This document shows positions 1-10,855 of a stretch of DNA of 24,838 bases, in pieces. This DNA is from an uncultured Coriobacteriaceae bacterium. GTDB lineage: Bacteria; Actinomycetota; Coriobacteriia; Coriobacteriales; Eggerthellaceae. The position numbers were made by a program, and so were the translations under genes. The notes beneath the pieces are model-generated. The model made no database searches. It had not been told where the DNA came from and saw nothing but the letters and a program-made list of their open reading frames with translations. The stretch is from NCBI GenBank assembly GCA_902767025.1, contig CACXFZ010000043.1, positions 1-24,838 of the forward strand. Reading direction: 5' to 3'. Numbering within the stretch: position 1 is the first letter of the stretch; every line of letters begins with the position of its first letter.

Positions 1-1335
1 GAACTGTTCGTGTCGGACATCCACGGCAACTACGAAACGTTCGCGCGCATCCTGCGCAACACGCCGCAAGGCACCCATCTGCACGTGGTGGGCGACATCT
101 ACGACCGCGGGCCCGAACCCGACCTGGTCATGGACGCTCTGGCAAGCTACCCGCAACTGGACATCCAGTGGGGCAACCACGACGTGCTGTGGATGGGCGC
201 CGCACTCGGTCAGCCGGGCTGCGTCGCCAACGCCGTGCGCATCTGCGCGCGCTACGGCAACTTGTCGATTCTGGAAGAAACCTACGGCATCGACCTGGCG
301 CCGCTGCGAGAGTTCGCGCACACGGCCTACGGCGACGACCCCTGCGTGGCCTTCGGCTGCAAAGGCAGCCCCGACCTGGACGCGGACGAGCTGGAGATCA
401 CCAAGAAGATCCAGAAGGCCATGGCGTACATCCAGTTCAAAGCCGAAGCCAAGCTGATCGCCGAGAACCCCTCGTTCGGCCTGGAGGGCCGCAACCTACT
501 CCACCGCATCGACTACGATGCCGGCACGGTCGAGCTCGAAGGGCAAACCCACGAGCTGATGGACAAGGTGTTTCCCACGATCGACCCCGCCGACCCCTAC
601 CGCCTCACGCCCGACGAGCAGCGCGTGCTCGACAGCCTGGTGGACGCGTTCCGCTCCTGCGAGCGCCTGCAGCGCCACATCGCCGTGTTCATGGAGCATG
701 GCAGCCTGTACAAGATCTGCGACGACACGCTGCTCTTCCACGCCTGCATGCCGCTGAACGCCGACGGCACCTGCAAGTCGACCGGCGTCTTCGGCACGCC
801 CTTGTCGGGCCGCGCCCTGTTCGACGCGGTCGAGGCCGCCGTGCGCGATGCATTCGAGGCCGACGATCCAACAGCACGCAAGAAGGGCGCCGATCTGATC
901 TGGTACCTGTGGCTTGGAGAGGCCTCGCCGCTGTTTGCCAAGAGCAAGATGGCCACCTTCGAGCTGTACCTGATCGAATACAAGGCCGCGCGCAAGGAAG
1001 AGAAGAACCCCTTCTACCGCCTGCTGGAAGACGAGGCCACCGCAGCACGCATCTTCGGGGAGTTCGGCATGGACCCCGCCACGTCGCGCATCGTCTGCGG
1101 CCACGTGCCCGTGAAGGTCAAGGACGGCGAAGACCCCGTGAAATGCGACGGCAAGCTCATCGTCATCGACGGCGGCATGGCGCGCGCCTACCAGCCCACA
1201 TCGGGCGTGGGCGGGTTCATCCTGCTGAAGGACGGGCAATCGCTTCGCTTGGGCGCACTGCCGCTGTCCGACACCCCCGAATCGCAGGCGGAGGGAAGCC
1301 TGGAAGCGCTTGCCACGTGGCGCACGCTGCAGTAG
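1..1335 (+). CDS. fbp: Fructose-1,6-bisphosphatase class III, 5' end missing
   Basis: The reading frame is open from the first base (Glu-Leu-Phe-Val-Ser-Asp), so the gene starts left of the window. About 444 C-terminal residues remain; class III FBPases are usually about 640-670 residues, so roughly a third is absent. Metallophosphatase motifs are visible in order: SDIHGNYE at the extreme left, GDIYDRGPEPD about 25 residues later, then QWGNHD, and near the end a CGHVPVK / IDGGMARAY pair. These are the metal-binding and catalytic signatures of the Firmicutes-type (class III) enzyme, which hydrolyses fructose-1,6-bisphosphate to fructose-6-phosphate in gluconeogenesis in the cytoplasm. The GTG at position 10 is an internal valine, not the real start. 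The MFS gene follows after 39 bases in the same direction. The family assignment is secure; only the N-terminus is unseen. Confidence 0.95.
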   Translation, partial: ELFVSDIHGNYETFARILRNTPQGTHLHVVGDIYDRGPEPDLVMDALASYPQLDIQWGNHDVLWMGAALGQPGCVANAVRICARYGNLSILEETYGIDLAPLREFAHTAYGDDPCVAFGCKGSPDLDADELEITKKIQKAMAYIQFKAEAKLIAENPSFGLEGRNLLHRIDYDAGTVELEGQTHELMDKVFPTIDPADPYRLTPDEQRVLDSLVDAFRSCERLQRHIAVFMEHGSLYKICDDTLLFHACMPLNADGTCKSTGVFGTPLSGRALFDAVEAAVRDAFEADDPTARKKGADLIWYLWLGEASPLFAKSKMATFELYLIEYKAARKEEKNPFYRLLEDEATAARIFGEFGMDPATSRIVCGHVPVKVKDGEDPVKCDGKLIVIDGGMARAYQPTSGVGGFILLKDGQSLRLGALPLSDTPESQAEGSLEALATWRTLQ

Positions 1336-1374
1336 CCGTCCACAGGTAGCCGCCCTGCCCAGCTTGCGCCGCAT

Positions 1375-2625
1375 ATGCAACTCGTATCGCATCAACGGTT
1401 TTTGACGGGACGCACGTTTTTCGTGTGCGTCCTGCTGATCGACCTGCTCCAGATCGTGGCACTGGACATGTACACGCCTGCCCTGCCCGTCATGCAGCAG
1501 GCGTTCGGCGTCTCGGCCCTGCACATGAACCAAACCGTGTTCATGTTCCTGCTGTTCAGCGCCGTGGCCATGGTACTGTCGGGCTCGGTGTCGGACCAGA
1601 AGGGCCGCAAGCCCGTGCTCGTGTTCGCCAGCGTGCTGTTCACGGCGTCGTCGGTGGTTTGCACCGTCTCGCAGAGCATGACCGTGCTCGTCTTGGGACG
1701 ATGCGGCCAGGCCATCGGATACGGCATATCCAGCACCATCGCGCCCGCCCTGCTGAAGGATTCCTACCAGGGAAGGGACCTGAAGACGTCGCTGTCGCTG
1801 ATGCAGTCGCTGGTGATCATCGGCCCGGTCGCCGCACCGTTTCTGGGATCGCTGATGCTCGGCCTGATGGACTGGCGCGGCATCTTCGTGCTGCTCGCCG
1901 TGTTCGGCGCCATCACGATAGTGCTCACCCTGCTCGTCACCGAGACCCTGCCTCCCGAAGCGCGCACCCACGAGGGGTTTGCGCGCACCACGCGCCTGAT
2001 GGGCACGGACATGAAGCGCCTGACGAAGGTGAAGGGATTTCGCTCGCTCACGGTGTTCTTCGCCTTGGGCGGCATGCCCTTCTTCGCCTTCATCGCCTGC
2101 TCGTCCTACATCCTGCTCGACGAGTTCGGGCTTGGCTACCTCGAGTACAGCCTGGTCTATGCGGCGGCATGCTTCGTGAACATGCTCGCCCCCTACGTCT
2201 ACCTGGTGCTGTCGAAGAAGCTGGACATCCGCCGCATCGGCATCGTGTGCACGGCGCTCACCTGCGTATCCGCCGTGCTGCTCGCCGCCTTCGCCCACCT
2301 GGGCGCCGCGTTCCTGCTGCTGGCCTTCGTGCCTTACGCGCTTGCCGAAGGCATCATCCGCCCCGGCGCCTACATCGAACTTCTCGACCAGCCGCCCACG
2401 TTGGTGGGCACCGCATCGGCGCTCTCGAGCTTTTCGTACTGCATCGTCACGGCGCTCATCACCGTCGTGGCCACGATGCCCTGGCCGACGTTTTTGTTCG
2501 GACTCGTCTGCATCACGGCGTTCACGGCCGCCCTGCTGGCGGTTCTGGCCGCCCGTGACGGGCGGTCGTGGGATGCCTGCAGGTACAATGAAGTCGAACG
2601 ACCATCCCGCAAGGAGACCGCATGA
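1375..2625 (+). CDS. MFS exporter, Bcr/CflA (DHA1) drug-resistance type
   Basis: The 416-residue product is strongly hydrophobic with about 12 predicted membrane segments. The first segment begins around residue 14 and contains LDMYTPALP, typical of Bcr/CflA proteins. The MFS motif A between segments 2 and 3 reads GSVSDQKGRKPVL, and segment 4 has GRCGQAIGYG followed by APALLKD, both typical of the drug:proton antiporter 1 family. It probably exports a small hydrophobic compound in exchange for protons; the substrate cannot be told from sequence. The ATG at 1375 is the only in-frame start that keeps the first membrane segment, although no good ribosome binding site precedes it. The 3' end overlaps mazG by four bases (ATGA), which suggests translational coupling, though mazG may also have its own promoter inside this gene. 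Confidence 0.88.
   Translation: MQLVSHQRFLTGRTFFVCVLLIDLLQIVALDMYTPALPVMQQAFGVSALHMNQTVFMFLLFSAVAMVLSGSVSDQKGRKPVLVFASVLFTASSVVCTVSQSMTVLVLGRCGQAIGYGISSTIAPALLKDSYQGRDLKTSLSLMQSLVIIGPVAAPFLGSLMLGLMDWRGIFVLLAVFGAITIVLTLLVTETLPPEARTHEGFARTTRLMGTDMKRLTKVKGFRSLTVFFALGGMPFFAFIACSSYILLDEFGLGYLEYSLVYAAACFVNMLAPYVYLVLSKKLDIRRIGIVCTALTCVSAVLLAAFAHLGAAFLLLAFVPYALAEGIIRPGAYIELLDQPPTLVGTASALSSFSYCIVTALITVVATMPWPTFLFGLVCITAFTAALLAVLAARDGRSWDACRYNEVERPSRKETA
2549..2589 (+). promoter_or_regulatory. Possible internal mazG promoter with upstream palindrome
   Basis: A TACAAT hexamer at 2584-2589 lies 32 bases before the mazG ATG. The same hexamer occurs ahead of vsr, ispG, proS and the response regulator in this window, so it looks like the local -10 consensus. 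No convincing -35 is present. Eighteen bases upstream is a perfect 7-bp palindrome with a 3-base loop (ccgcccg-tga-cgggcgg, 2549-2565) inside the MFS coding sequence. It could be an operator, a hairpin, or chance in GC-rich coding DNA. Confidence 0.35.
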
Positions 2626-3566
2626 CCCAAGATTCCACCACCCCCATGCCCGTGCCCGACCCGGCAACGGCGCCCAACCATCCCGCCTTCAACGCCTTCG
2701 TGCAGACCATCGCCGCGCTGCGCACCCCCGGCAAAGGATGTCCCTGGGACCTTGAGCAAACGCACGCCAGCATCGCGAAGAACATGATCGAGGAAGCCTA
2801 CGAGGCCGTGGCGGCCATCGAGGAGGGCGATATCGAGCACATGCGCGAGGAGCTGGGCGACGTGCTGCTGCAGGTGGTTCTGCAGGCGCAGATGGCCGAA
2901 GACGCCGGCGAGTTCACGATCGACGATGTGGCAGACGACGTGAACACCAAGATCGTGCGCCGCCATCCGCATGTGTTCGGCACCGAAGCCGCCTTCGCCG
3001 CAGCGGGCCTGGACCCCGACGAGGTGGCCGAGCAGGTGGGCTTTGCCCCCGGGGAAGCCCGCGAACCAAGCGAAGTGCTCGACATGTGGGACCTGATCAA
3101 GGTTCACGAGAAGAAGCTCAAGGCGCAAGCGCGTGCCAAGCGGCTGGCCGAGCAGGGACTGGACCCCGAAACGCCTGCGGGCCTGCTCGACGAGGTGTCC
3201 GCCCAGCAGCCCGCGCTGATGCTCGCCCACGAGGTGTCGCGCAAGACGGTGGCCGTGGGGTTCGAATGGGACACGGTCGACGACGTCTGGGAGAAGGTCG
3301 ACGAAGAGATCGCCGAATTCAAGCGCGCACCCCAGGGCAGCGCCGAGGCCGAGCTCGAATTCGGAGACATCCTGTTCGCGCTGGTCAACGTCGCCCGCAA
3401 GAGCCGCATCGACGCCGAAACCGCCCTGCGCAAGACCTGCGCCAAGTTCACCCGCCGGTGGCAGGCCATGGAAGCGGCTGCCCATGCGCAGGGACGCTCC
3501 ATCGACTCGTATTCCACCGACGAGCTCGAAGTGCTGTGGCAGGACGCCAAGCAGCACGTAGGCTAA
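2622..3566 (+). CDS. mazG: Nucleoside triphosphate pyrophosphohydrolase MazG
   Basis: The 314-residue protein has two MazG domains in tandem, as in the E. coli-type enzyme, which hydrolyses NTPs and dNTPs to monophosphates plus pyrophosphate. The first domain opens with GKGCPWDLEQTH (about residues 38-48), followed by the acidic metal-binding helices EEAYE (57-61) and EELGD (76-80). The second domain near residues 210-250 has KVDEEIAEF and ELEFGDILFAL, also of the ExxE...ExxD form. A charged linker of about 100 residues joins them, containing VLDMWDLIKVHEKK. The start is the ATG overlapping the MFS stop as ATGA, with AAGGAG 6 bases upstream. Housecleaning of aberrant nucleotides or control of nucleotide alarmones are the known family roles; which applies here is not visible. 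Confidence 0.93.
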   Translation: MTQDSTTPMPVPDPATAPNHPAFNAFVQTIAALRTPGKGCPWDLEQTHASIAKNMIEEAYEAVAAIEEGDIEHMREELGDVLLQVVLQAQMAEDAGEFTIDDVADDVNTKIVRRHPHVFGTEAAFAAAGLDPDEVAEQVGFAPGEAREPSEVLDMWDLIKVHEKKLKAQARAKRLAEQGLDPETPAGLLDEVSAQQPALMLAHEVSRKTVAVGFEWDTVDDVWEKVDEEIAEFKRAPQGSAEAELEFGDILFALVNVARKSRIDAETALRKTCAKFTRRWQAMEAAAHAQGRSIDSYSTDELEVLWQDAKQHVG

Positions 3567-3577
3567 GCGCGACGAGC

Positions 3578-3606
3578 GCTGGGGCAGCGGTGATTGCTAC
3601 CCCAGC
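3578..3606. terminator. Hairpin between convergent mazG and M16 genes
   Basis: An 11-bp stem with one mismatch (3578-3588 with 3596-3606, 7-base loop) spans the 30-base gap between the convergent mazG and peptidase genes and includes the peptidase stop codon. There is no T-run on either side. It may act as a weak bidirectional terminator. Confidence 0.4.
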
Positions 3607-6554
3607 AGGGGCTCGATGCTCTTGAACGGCGCGCGCGCCTGCTCGATCAGCGCCCGGTTGCCGAAGGTGCAGACGATCTGCTGGTCCCGCATGCCCTCCA
3701 GCGCGGGGGCCAGACCGCGCACGTCCTGCACCGTGCACGCCAAGCTCTGACTGCGCAGCACCGCCTTCGTATCGACCGAATCGCGGCGGAAGAACAGCTT
3801 TTCCTTGTTGCGCGCCTGCTGGCGCGGCTTCACCGGCGCATCGTATCGCGCCACCGTGGAAACCACATAGCCTTCCATCTCGGCCTCGTCGGGGTCGAAC
3901 GCAGCCACCCAGCCGGCAGCCTCGTCGTAGCGGCGCAGGGTCTCGTCGATCTGGGGGTCGCGATACGAATGGAAGCGGCCGTACCCCTGCGCGGTGTGCT
4001 TGAACCCGCACCCGTAGGCACCGCCCTTCACACGCACTTCGTTCCACAGGTAGTCGTACGACAGTGCCCGCGTGAGCACCTCCCATGTTCCGTCGGCGTA
4101 GTTGAAATCGGGCATGCGTGCCGCCTTGACCGAATAGCACACGTCGCTGGGGATGGCGAACGCCTCGTTGAGCACGCGTGGTTCGGGAATGGCCAGGCGA
4201 GACCCGCCCTGCCCTTCGGCATCGGGCAATCCCCACGTGCCGGCCTTGCGCCAGAACAGGTCGCGGTCTTCGGGCGATCCGGCAAACCCCACGATGCAGT
4301 TGTCCTTGGTGAACACCCGCGCGCGCACGCTTTCCAGGGTTTCGAGCAAGCCGTCGATGCGCTCGTCGAAATGCTCGAGCAGATCGACCAGGAAGCGGTA
4401 GAAGTCGACGCCGGCGATCTGCTCCCCCAGCACGAACACGGGCAGCACGTAGGAGCCTGCCCGCAGAGCGGCGTGCTTGTGGCCCGATTGCACGAACGAC
4501 TCTTCGAGCGCTATGCGCCGCTGCACCAGCATGTCACGTATGCGCGACGGGTCGTTCAGGCACGTTTCCTCCCACACTTCGCGCGGAAGGTCCACCAGGC
4601 TGCCCACCTCTTCGGACAGCGCACTGGCGAACACGACCATCTGCGCATAGGTGCTGCCGGGGCGCCAGGGGCCCAGCAGTGCTTCGGCGTCGGCGTCCTC
4701 GTCACCGCCGGCGCGCCGGTCTGCGACCGAGCCCGACTCGATGGAGAACTGCAGGTCGCCCAGGTGCGAACGCGTGTAGCTGTCCAGCTCGGCGGCGCTG
4801 CGCTTGCCGGTTGCCAAGCTGCCCAGCAGCATGGAGAGCACCGCCGCATAGGGCAGCTCGTCGAACGTCAGGCAACCGAGGTCGAAATACGCATGCACGT
4901 AGTCGATGTGGCGCGTGGGCAGGTCGTGGTACAGGCACGGAAGCGGCGTGTCGCGCATCACCGCCATCTGCGACTCGGGCTTCATCGGGCCGATGTCGGA
5001 CACGCGCAGCTGGGGCAGCTTCGCCAGGTCTTCGGGCTTGTCGGGTTCTTCCTGGCGGCGGCGCAAATCCTCCACCTCGCGCTCGATGCGCGCAAAGCCC
5101 TCTTCATCCAGCGTGCGCGCCAGCGCGGCCAGCTCTTCGGCCTCATCGTCCGTCTCGGGCGTCTCCGGCTGCAGGTCCACCAACGCGCAATGGTCGTTTT
5201 CGAGCAGCAGCTCGCGCAGCAAGTCCTCGAAATACGAGCCCTCCAGGCCTTCCCTCATGTGGGCGAGCGGCTCTTCGTAGTGAAGGTACGTGGTGGCGTC
5301 GTCGTCGGAGTACAGCCACCCCGCCATCGCGCTGACGGCAAGCGCCACGCCATCGGCGATGCCGCGGTCGCGCTCGCGCAGCGAAAACGACATCTGCGAC
5401 AGCGCCGCCTCGAGCATGTCGCGGGGAATCCCCTGCTCGACCAGCTTGCGCGACTCGTCCTGCACCAGGGCGCGGAAGTCGTCCGCCACGCCCTCGCGGG
5501 CGTTCTTCAGCATCAGCAGCACCGAAGGATGGGCCTGCGCATCCATCACGTAGGCCGTGCAGTCGCCACCCAGGCCGGCGTCCAGGATCGCGCGCTTCAA
5601 CGGCGACTCGTTGCCGCCCATCAGCGCGTCGATCAGGATCTCGCTGGCAAGCACCCGCTCGAAATCGCGGGAGGAGCCGATGACGTAGCCCATGCCCACG
5701 CACGCGTTTTCGGGAGCCGTGTTCATCGTGACGACGCGGTCCTGCGCCTTGCGCGGTGCGTACGTGCCCAGCGGGTTCGGCTCGTCGTCGGTGCGCAGCT
5801 TCATCGCGCCCAGGTAGGATTCGTCCAAAAAGCCCAGGATGCGGTCGATGTCCATGTCGCCGTACAGCACGATGTAGGCGCGGTCCAGGCGGTAGTGGCG
5901 CGCATGCGTGTCCAGGAAGCCCTCGTAGGTAAGCTGGGGAATGGAGCGCGGATGCCCGCCGCTTTCGAACTCGTAGCACGTGCCCTCGAACAGGCTGCGG
6001 TTCACGGCATGGTAGAGCACGCTTTCGGGGTCGGACAGAACGCCCTTCATCTCGTTGAAGACCACGCCGTTGTACACCAGCGACGCGTCCTTGCCTTCTT
6101 CGCGCACCACCTCGAGATGATGGCCTTCCTGCTCGAAGATGTGGCGGTCGGCGTAGATGACCGGGTTGAGCACGGCGTCCAGGTACACGTCCATCAAATT
6201 GATCAGGTCCTGCTCGTTGGTGCTGGCAACGGGGTACATCGTCTTGTCGGAAAAGGTCATCGCGTTCAAGAACGTCTGCATGCTGGATTTCAGCAGGTTC
6301 ACGAACGGCTCCTTGACCGGGAACTTGTCGGACCCGCACAGCACCGAGTGCTCCAGGATGTGGAACACGCCGGTGTCGTCGGCAGGCGGCGTGCGAAACG
6401 TGATCGAAAACGCCTTGTTCTCGTCGTCGTTTTGCAGGTAGAGCAGCTGCGCGCCACACGCGTGGCGCATGACGAAAGCGCGTCCATCGATCTCGGGCAT
6501 GTCTTCGGCCGACGAGACGGTGAAGCCATGCAGTTCTTGTTGTGGTTCGAGCAT
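3597..6554 (-). CDS. M16C family zinc peptidase (PreP/presequence-protease type)
   Basis: The 985-residue length matches the one-chain M16C peptidases (PreP, Cym1, bacterial homologues), in which two halves form a closed chamber that degrades short unfolded peptides. The inverted zinc motif HxxEH is present as HILEH (65-69), and the third ligand is probably Glu168 in FNEMKGVLSDP. The peptide LGDLQFSIESG and the C-terminal segment with LSYDYLWNEVRVKGGAYGCG are typical of the second half, which binds substrate. I see no signal peptide, so it is probably cytoplasmic. The ATG at 6554 is preceded by GGAAAGG at about 9 bases. Upstream, a strong terminator separates it from the CWB2 gene, so it should have its own promoter, which I could not place firmly. 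An acidic linker near residues 470-510 with a DDEAEE run may be the hinge between halves. Confidence 0.9.
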   Translation of the reverse strand: MLEPQQELHGFTVSSAEDMPEIDGRAFVMRHACGAQLLYLQNDDENKAFSITFRTPPADDTGVFHILEHSVLCGSDKFPVKEPFVNLLKSSMQTFLNAMTFSDKTMYPVASTNEQDLINLMDVYLDAVLNPVIYADRHIFEQEGHHLEVVREEGKDASLVYNGVVFNEMKGVLSDPESVLYHAVNRSLFEGTCYEFESGGHPRSIPQLTYEGFLDTHARHYRLDRAYIVLYGDMDIDRILGFLDESYLGAMKLRTDDEPNPLGTYAPRKAQDRVVTMNTAPENACVGMGYVIGSSRDFERVLASEILIDALMGGNESPLKRAILDAGLGGDCTAYVMDAQAHPSVLLMLKNAREGVADDFRALVQDESRKLVEQGIPRDMLEAALSQMSFSLRERDRGIADGVALAVSAMAGWLYSDDDATTYLHYEEPLAHMREGLEGSYFEDLLRELLLENDHCALVDLQPETPETDDEAEELAALARTLDEEGFARIEREVEDLRRRQEEPDKPEDLAKLPQLRVSDIGPMKPESQMAVMRDTPLPCLYHDLPTRHIDYVHAYFDLGCLTFDELPYAAVLSMLLGSLATGKRSAAELDSYTRSHLGDLQFSIESGSVADRRAGGDEDADAEALLGPWRPGSTYAQMVVFASALSEEVGSLVDLPREVWEETCLNDPSRIRDMLVQRRIALEESFVQSGHKHAALRAGSYVLPVFVLGEQIAGVDFYRFLVDLLEHFDERIDGLLETLESVRARVFTKDNCIVGFAGSPEDRDLFWRKAGTWGLPDAEGQGGSRLAIPEPRVLNEAFAIPSDVCYSVKAARMPDFNYADGTWEVLTRALSYDYLWNEVRVKGGAYGCGFKHTAQGYGRFHSYRDPQIDETLRRYDEAAGWVAAFDPDEAEMEGYVVSTVARYDAPVKPRQQARNKEKLFFRRDSVDTKAVLRSQSLACTVQDVRGLAPALEGMRDQQIVCTFGNRALIEQARAPFKSIEPLLG

Positions 6555-6629
6555 GGGGCAATACCTTTCCTGGGTTCGTTTTCGTGTCGCCTATGGTACA
6601 ACCAAAGGCCAGGTCGGACGGGACGCTCC

Positions 6630-6657
6630 AAAAAAAGCGCGGCGCCCGAAGCGCCGC
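6630..6657 (-). terminator. Rho-independent terminator after the CWB2 gene
   Basis: On the - strand a perfect 7-bp GC stem (gcggcgc / gcgccgc) with a stable TTCGG loop is followed, after GC, by seven T residues. It lies 26 bases downstream of the CWB2 stop codon. This is the clearest intrinsic terminator in the window. Confidence 0.88.
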
Positions 6658-6683
6658 ACCCAAACGTTGGTTGCAACCGCCTG

Positions 6684-8066
6684 CTACAGGCTCGACAACG
6701 CGGCCGACGTGGCCAGCTGCAGCGAGTCGAACGTGGTCTTGCCCACGGCCGCCTCGCCCCCGAACACGTACCCGTGGTAGATGTCCTTGGCATGAGGCGT
6801 GACGAATCCCCGCACGGTGTCCAGGTAGGCGTCGTCGGCCAGGATGAGCACCGAGTTCTTCGCGCCGCAGAACGCGGCCCCCGTGAGCGCGTCCCAGTAG
6901 CCCGTGCCGGTTGCCACGCCCAGCAGGTCCGCCGTCATGCCCGTCGACACGGCCCAGTTCGCAAAGTCGAGGGAGGTGCCGTAGGCCGTCTGGCCTTGCT
7001 TGCGCAGCACCGTCTTCGCCAGCGTGCTCAGCACCTGCTCGGTCTGCGCCGGGACCACGGCGGGGCCGCCCGCAATCACGATCGTGTCGTAACCTGCCGC
7101 CTGGATGGCGGCGCGCACGCTCTGCTTCAGGTTCCCGTTTGCATCCGTCAGGTAGATGGGCGCCTTGTTGGCATAGGCGTACGGCGATGCCGACAGTGCG
7201 TCCCAGTATCCGTCCGACGTGGCCACGATGGCGGTTGACGCCCTGTTCTGCCCCAGCTCCTGCGCGATGAGCAAGGCGGTTTCCTGGGCATCGGCGCCAC
7301 CCAGGCGCACCACCGTCTTCACCCCGTTGCCCTTCAACTGGGTTTCCACGGTGCTCGTCACGGCTGCCGTGCCGCCGCACACGTACGCCTTGGTCGCCCC
7401 CAGCTTCTTCACCAGCGTCGCCGTCTGCGAAGACAGGCCCGCAGGGTCGGTGAGCAGCACCGGGGCATTGAGCGCACCGGCCAGGCTGCTGGCCGCCAGC
7501 GCGTCCCAATAGCCGTTGGCGCTTGCAATCACCACCGTGTCGGCCTTCGAGAATGCGGAGTTCACGATCACGGTCATCGTGTCGAGTGCCGTCTCTCCCC
7601 ACAGGCGCACCCATTCGGTGTCCATCGGAGCCTGCACCAGCGTCTCGGTCTTGATGGTCATGTCGGCCGCCGCCGTGCCCGACGCCAGCTGGATCGTGAC
7701 GCGCGTGGGGGCATCGAGCGATGCGATGGGGAACATGTAGACGTGCGTGTTGTTTTCGGCAGCGGCGGTTTCTGCCACCTGGCCATCGCCAACCGTTACC
7801 TTCTTGATTTGCTTGTCCTTGGCTTCGTCGATGCTGACCAGGCCGGCGTACAGGTTCCCCTGCTCGCGCAGCACCACGACCTTGCTCTCCAGGTAGTCGG
7901 ACGGCTTGGCGCCGCTCGCCTTGCCCCACGAGACGTCCGCCACGTAGGCGACCCCGTCCTTGATCTGGGGCGCCGCAAACGCAGGCGGGGTGGCGAAAAC
8001 GAACCCTATCACGGCAACGGCCAGGCAGGCGCACACGGCGAACATGCACCGAGAACAGCTCTTCAT
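6684..8066 (-). CDS. Secreted cell-wall-binding protein, three CWB2 repeats
   Basis: The 460-residue product starts with a Sec signal peptide: basic MKSCSRC, a hydrophobic core, and a likely cleavage after AFAA near residue 32. Residues about 34-142 form a beta-rich domain resembling NEAT domains (DGVAYVADVSW; VYMFPIASLDAP; MTIKTETL), but without the YxxxY haem motif; this is tentative. Residues 155-460 hold three CWB2 (PF04122) repeats, each marked by GYWDAL at 185, 286 and 389, with glycine-rich strands such as YVCGG, VIAGG and YVFGG. In Gram-positive bacteria CWB2 modules attach proteins non-covalently to anionic wall polymers. The start at 8066 is chosen over the in-frame ATG at 8162 because AAAGGAGTG sits just upstream and the signal peptide begins there. 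It has its own -10 and terminator, so it is probably monocistronic. Its role beyond wall attachment is unknown. Confidence 0.88.
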   Translation of the reverse strand: MKSCSRCMFAVCACLAVAVIGFVFATPPAFAAPQIKDGVAYVADVSWGKASGAKPSDYLESKVVVLREQGNLYAGLVSIDEAKDKQIKKVTVGDGQVAETAAAENNTHVYMFPIASLDAPTRVTIQLASGTAAADMTIKTETLVQAPMDTEWVRLWGETALDTMTVIVNSAFSKADTVVIASANGYWDALAASSLAGALNAPVLLTDPAGLSSQTATLVKKLGATKAYVCGGTAAVTSTVETQLKGNGVKTVVRLGGADAQETALLIAQELGQNRASTAIVATSDGYWDALSASPYAYANKAPIYLTDANGNLKQSVRAAIQAAGYDTIVIAGGPAVVPAQTEQVLSTLAKTVLRKQGQTAYGTSLDFANWAVSTGMTADLLGVATGTGYWDALTGAAFCGAKNSVLILADDAYLDTVRGFVTPHAKDIYHGYVFGGEAAVGKTTFDSLQLATSAALSSL

Positions 8067-8100
8067 CGAGCACTCCTTTCGCGTTACATCATGCACCCTG

Positions 8101-8106
8101 ATTATA
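8101..8106 (-). promoter_or_regulatory. Consensus -10 box (TATAAT) for the CWB2 gene
   Basis: A perfect TATAAT on the - strand lies 34 bases ahead of the CWB2 start, which would give a leader of about 28 bases containing the ribosome binding site at 8071-8079. I find no good -35. The gene is therefore probably transcribed independently of the kinase upstream. Confidence 0.6.
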
Positions 8107-8163
8107 CCCAAGCCGTATGTCGCCGTTGTTTCGCCGTGCGACACGGGGCAAGGCAGGCGCACG

Positions 8164-10091
<1,928 letters not shown>

Positions 10092-10095
<4 letters not shown>

Positions 10096-10769
10096 TTCAC
10101 ACTTGCCTCGATCTTGTAGCCGCGCCCGCGCACCGTATGGATCAGGGGCTCGTCGAAGGGGTTGTCTATCTTCTTGCGCAGGTAGCCGATGTAGACTTCG
10201 ATGACGTTCTCATCCGCCGCAAAGCCATGTCCCCAGATGCGCTCCATCAGCTGGGTCTTCGACAATACCTGCCCAGGGTTGTTCATCAGGTATTCGAGCA
10301 GTTGGAACTCGCGCGGCGTGAGCACGATTTCCTGACCGGCCCGCTGCACGACCTTCGAGTTGGAATCCAGCGTCAGGTCGCCCACCGTCACCAGGGTTCC
10401 GCTGCTCGACCCGCCGCGGCGGATCAGCGCACGCACGCGCGCCACCAGCACCACCAGGGAAAAAGGCTTGCGCAGAAAGTCGTCGGCGCCGATGTCCAGT
10501 GCGTCCGCCTCGTCGAATTCGCCGTCCTTGGCCGTGAGCATCAGGATCGGGGTGTTGATGGACGCCGCACGGATCTGCTTGCATACCTCGTAGCCGTTCA
10601 TTCCGGGCAGCATGATGTCGAGGGTGATGGCGTCGTAGACCTGGTCGAGCGCCATGTCCAGGGCCGTGTTGCCATCGTATGCCACATCGACGATGAACCC
10701 TTCAGACTCGAACGTCTTCCTGACATAGTCGGCAATGTTCTTTTCGTCTTCCACGATGAGGATACGCAT
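10092..10769 (-). CDS. OmpR/PhoB-family response regulator
   Basis: The 225-residue protein has an N-terminal receiver domain with the acidic pocket (EDE at 7-9), phospho-acceptor Asp51 in LDIMLPGMNG, Thr79 and Lys101 in RKPF. A winged-helix DNA-binding domain occupies about residues 125-222, with LTPREFQLLEYLMNNPGQV and the wing HTVRGRGYKI. It should bind tandem direct repeats as a dimer after phosphorylation by the kinase encoded immediately downstream (ATGA overlap). The start at 10769 is preferred to the in-frame ATG at 10784 because AAGGAG at 10775-10780 is then correctly placed as ribosome binding site; the upstream ATG forms part of the sequence around that site. A candidate target is the tandem repeat upstream of the acidic-protein gene. 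Confidence 0.95.
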
Positions 10770-10819
10770 GGCTTGCTCCTTCATGGGCGGTCAACTGGCA
10801 TGCGCGAAATGTGATGCGT

Positions 10820-10825
10820 ATTGTA
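10820..10825 (-). promoter_or_regulatory. Possible -10 box for the two-component operon
   Basis: TACAAT on the - strand, 51 bases ahead of the regulator start, matches the -10 hexamer seen before other genes here. No clear -35 was found. It lies just downstream of the hairpin that follows the acidic-protein gene, so the two-component genes may be read both from here and by read-through. Confidence 0.4.
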
Positions 10826-10855
10826 CCAGTTGGAAACTCGGACCCTGCCTGCCGG

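Noticed and set aside
3594..7238. Very long + strand open frame (1214 codons) opposite the M16 peptidase
   Set aside because: It is the antisense of a clearly conserved protease and of the CWB2 gene; composition (His/Gln/Val/Arg-rich) is that of a GC-rich shadow frame. Similar long antisense frames at 496-2667, 5143-8073, 7960-10119, 13268-15280, 14694-16949 and 19507-21534 were rejected for the same reason.
8134..8146. Small hairpin (ccgtg-cga-cacgg) between the kinase and CWB2 genes as a terminator
   Set aside because: Only a 5-bp stem with a 3-base loop and no T-run; not distinguishable from chance in GC-rich DNA.
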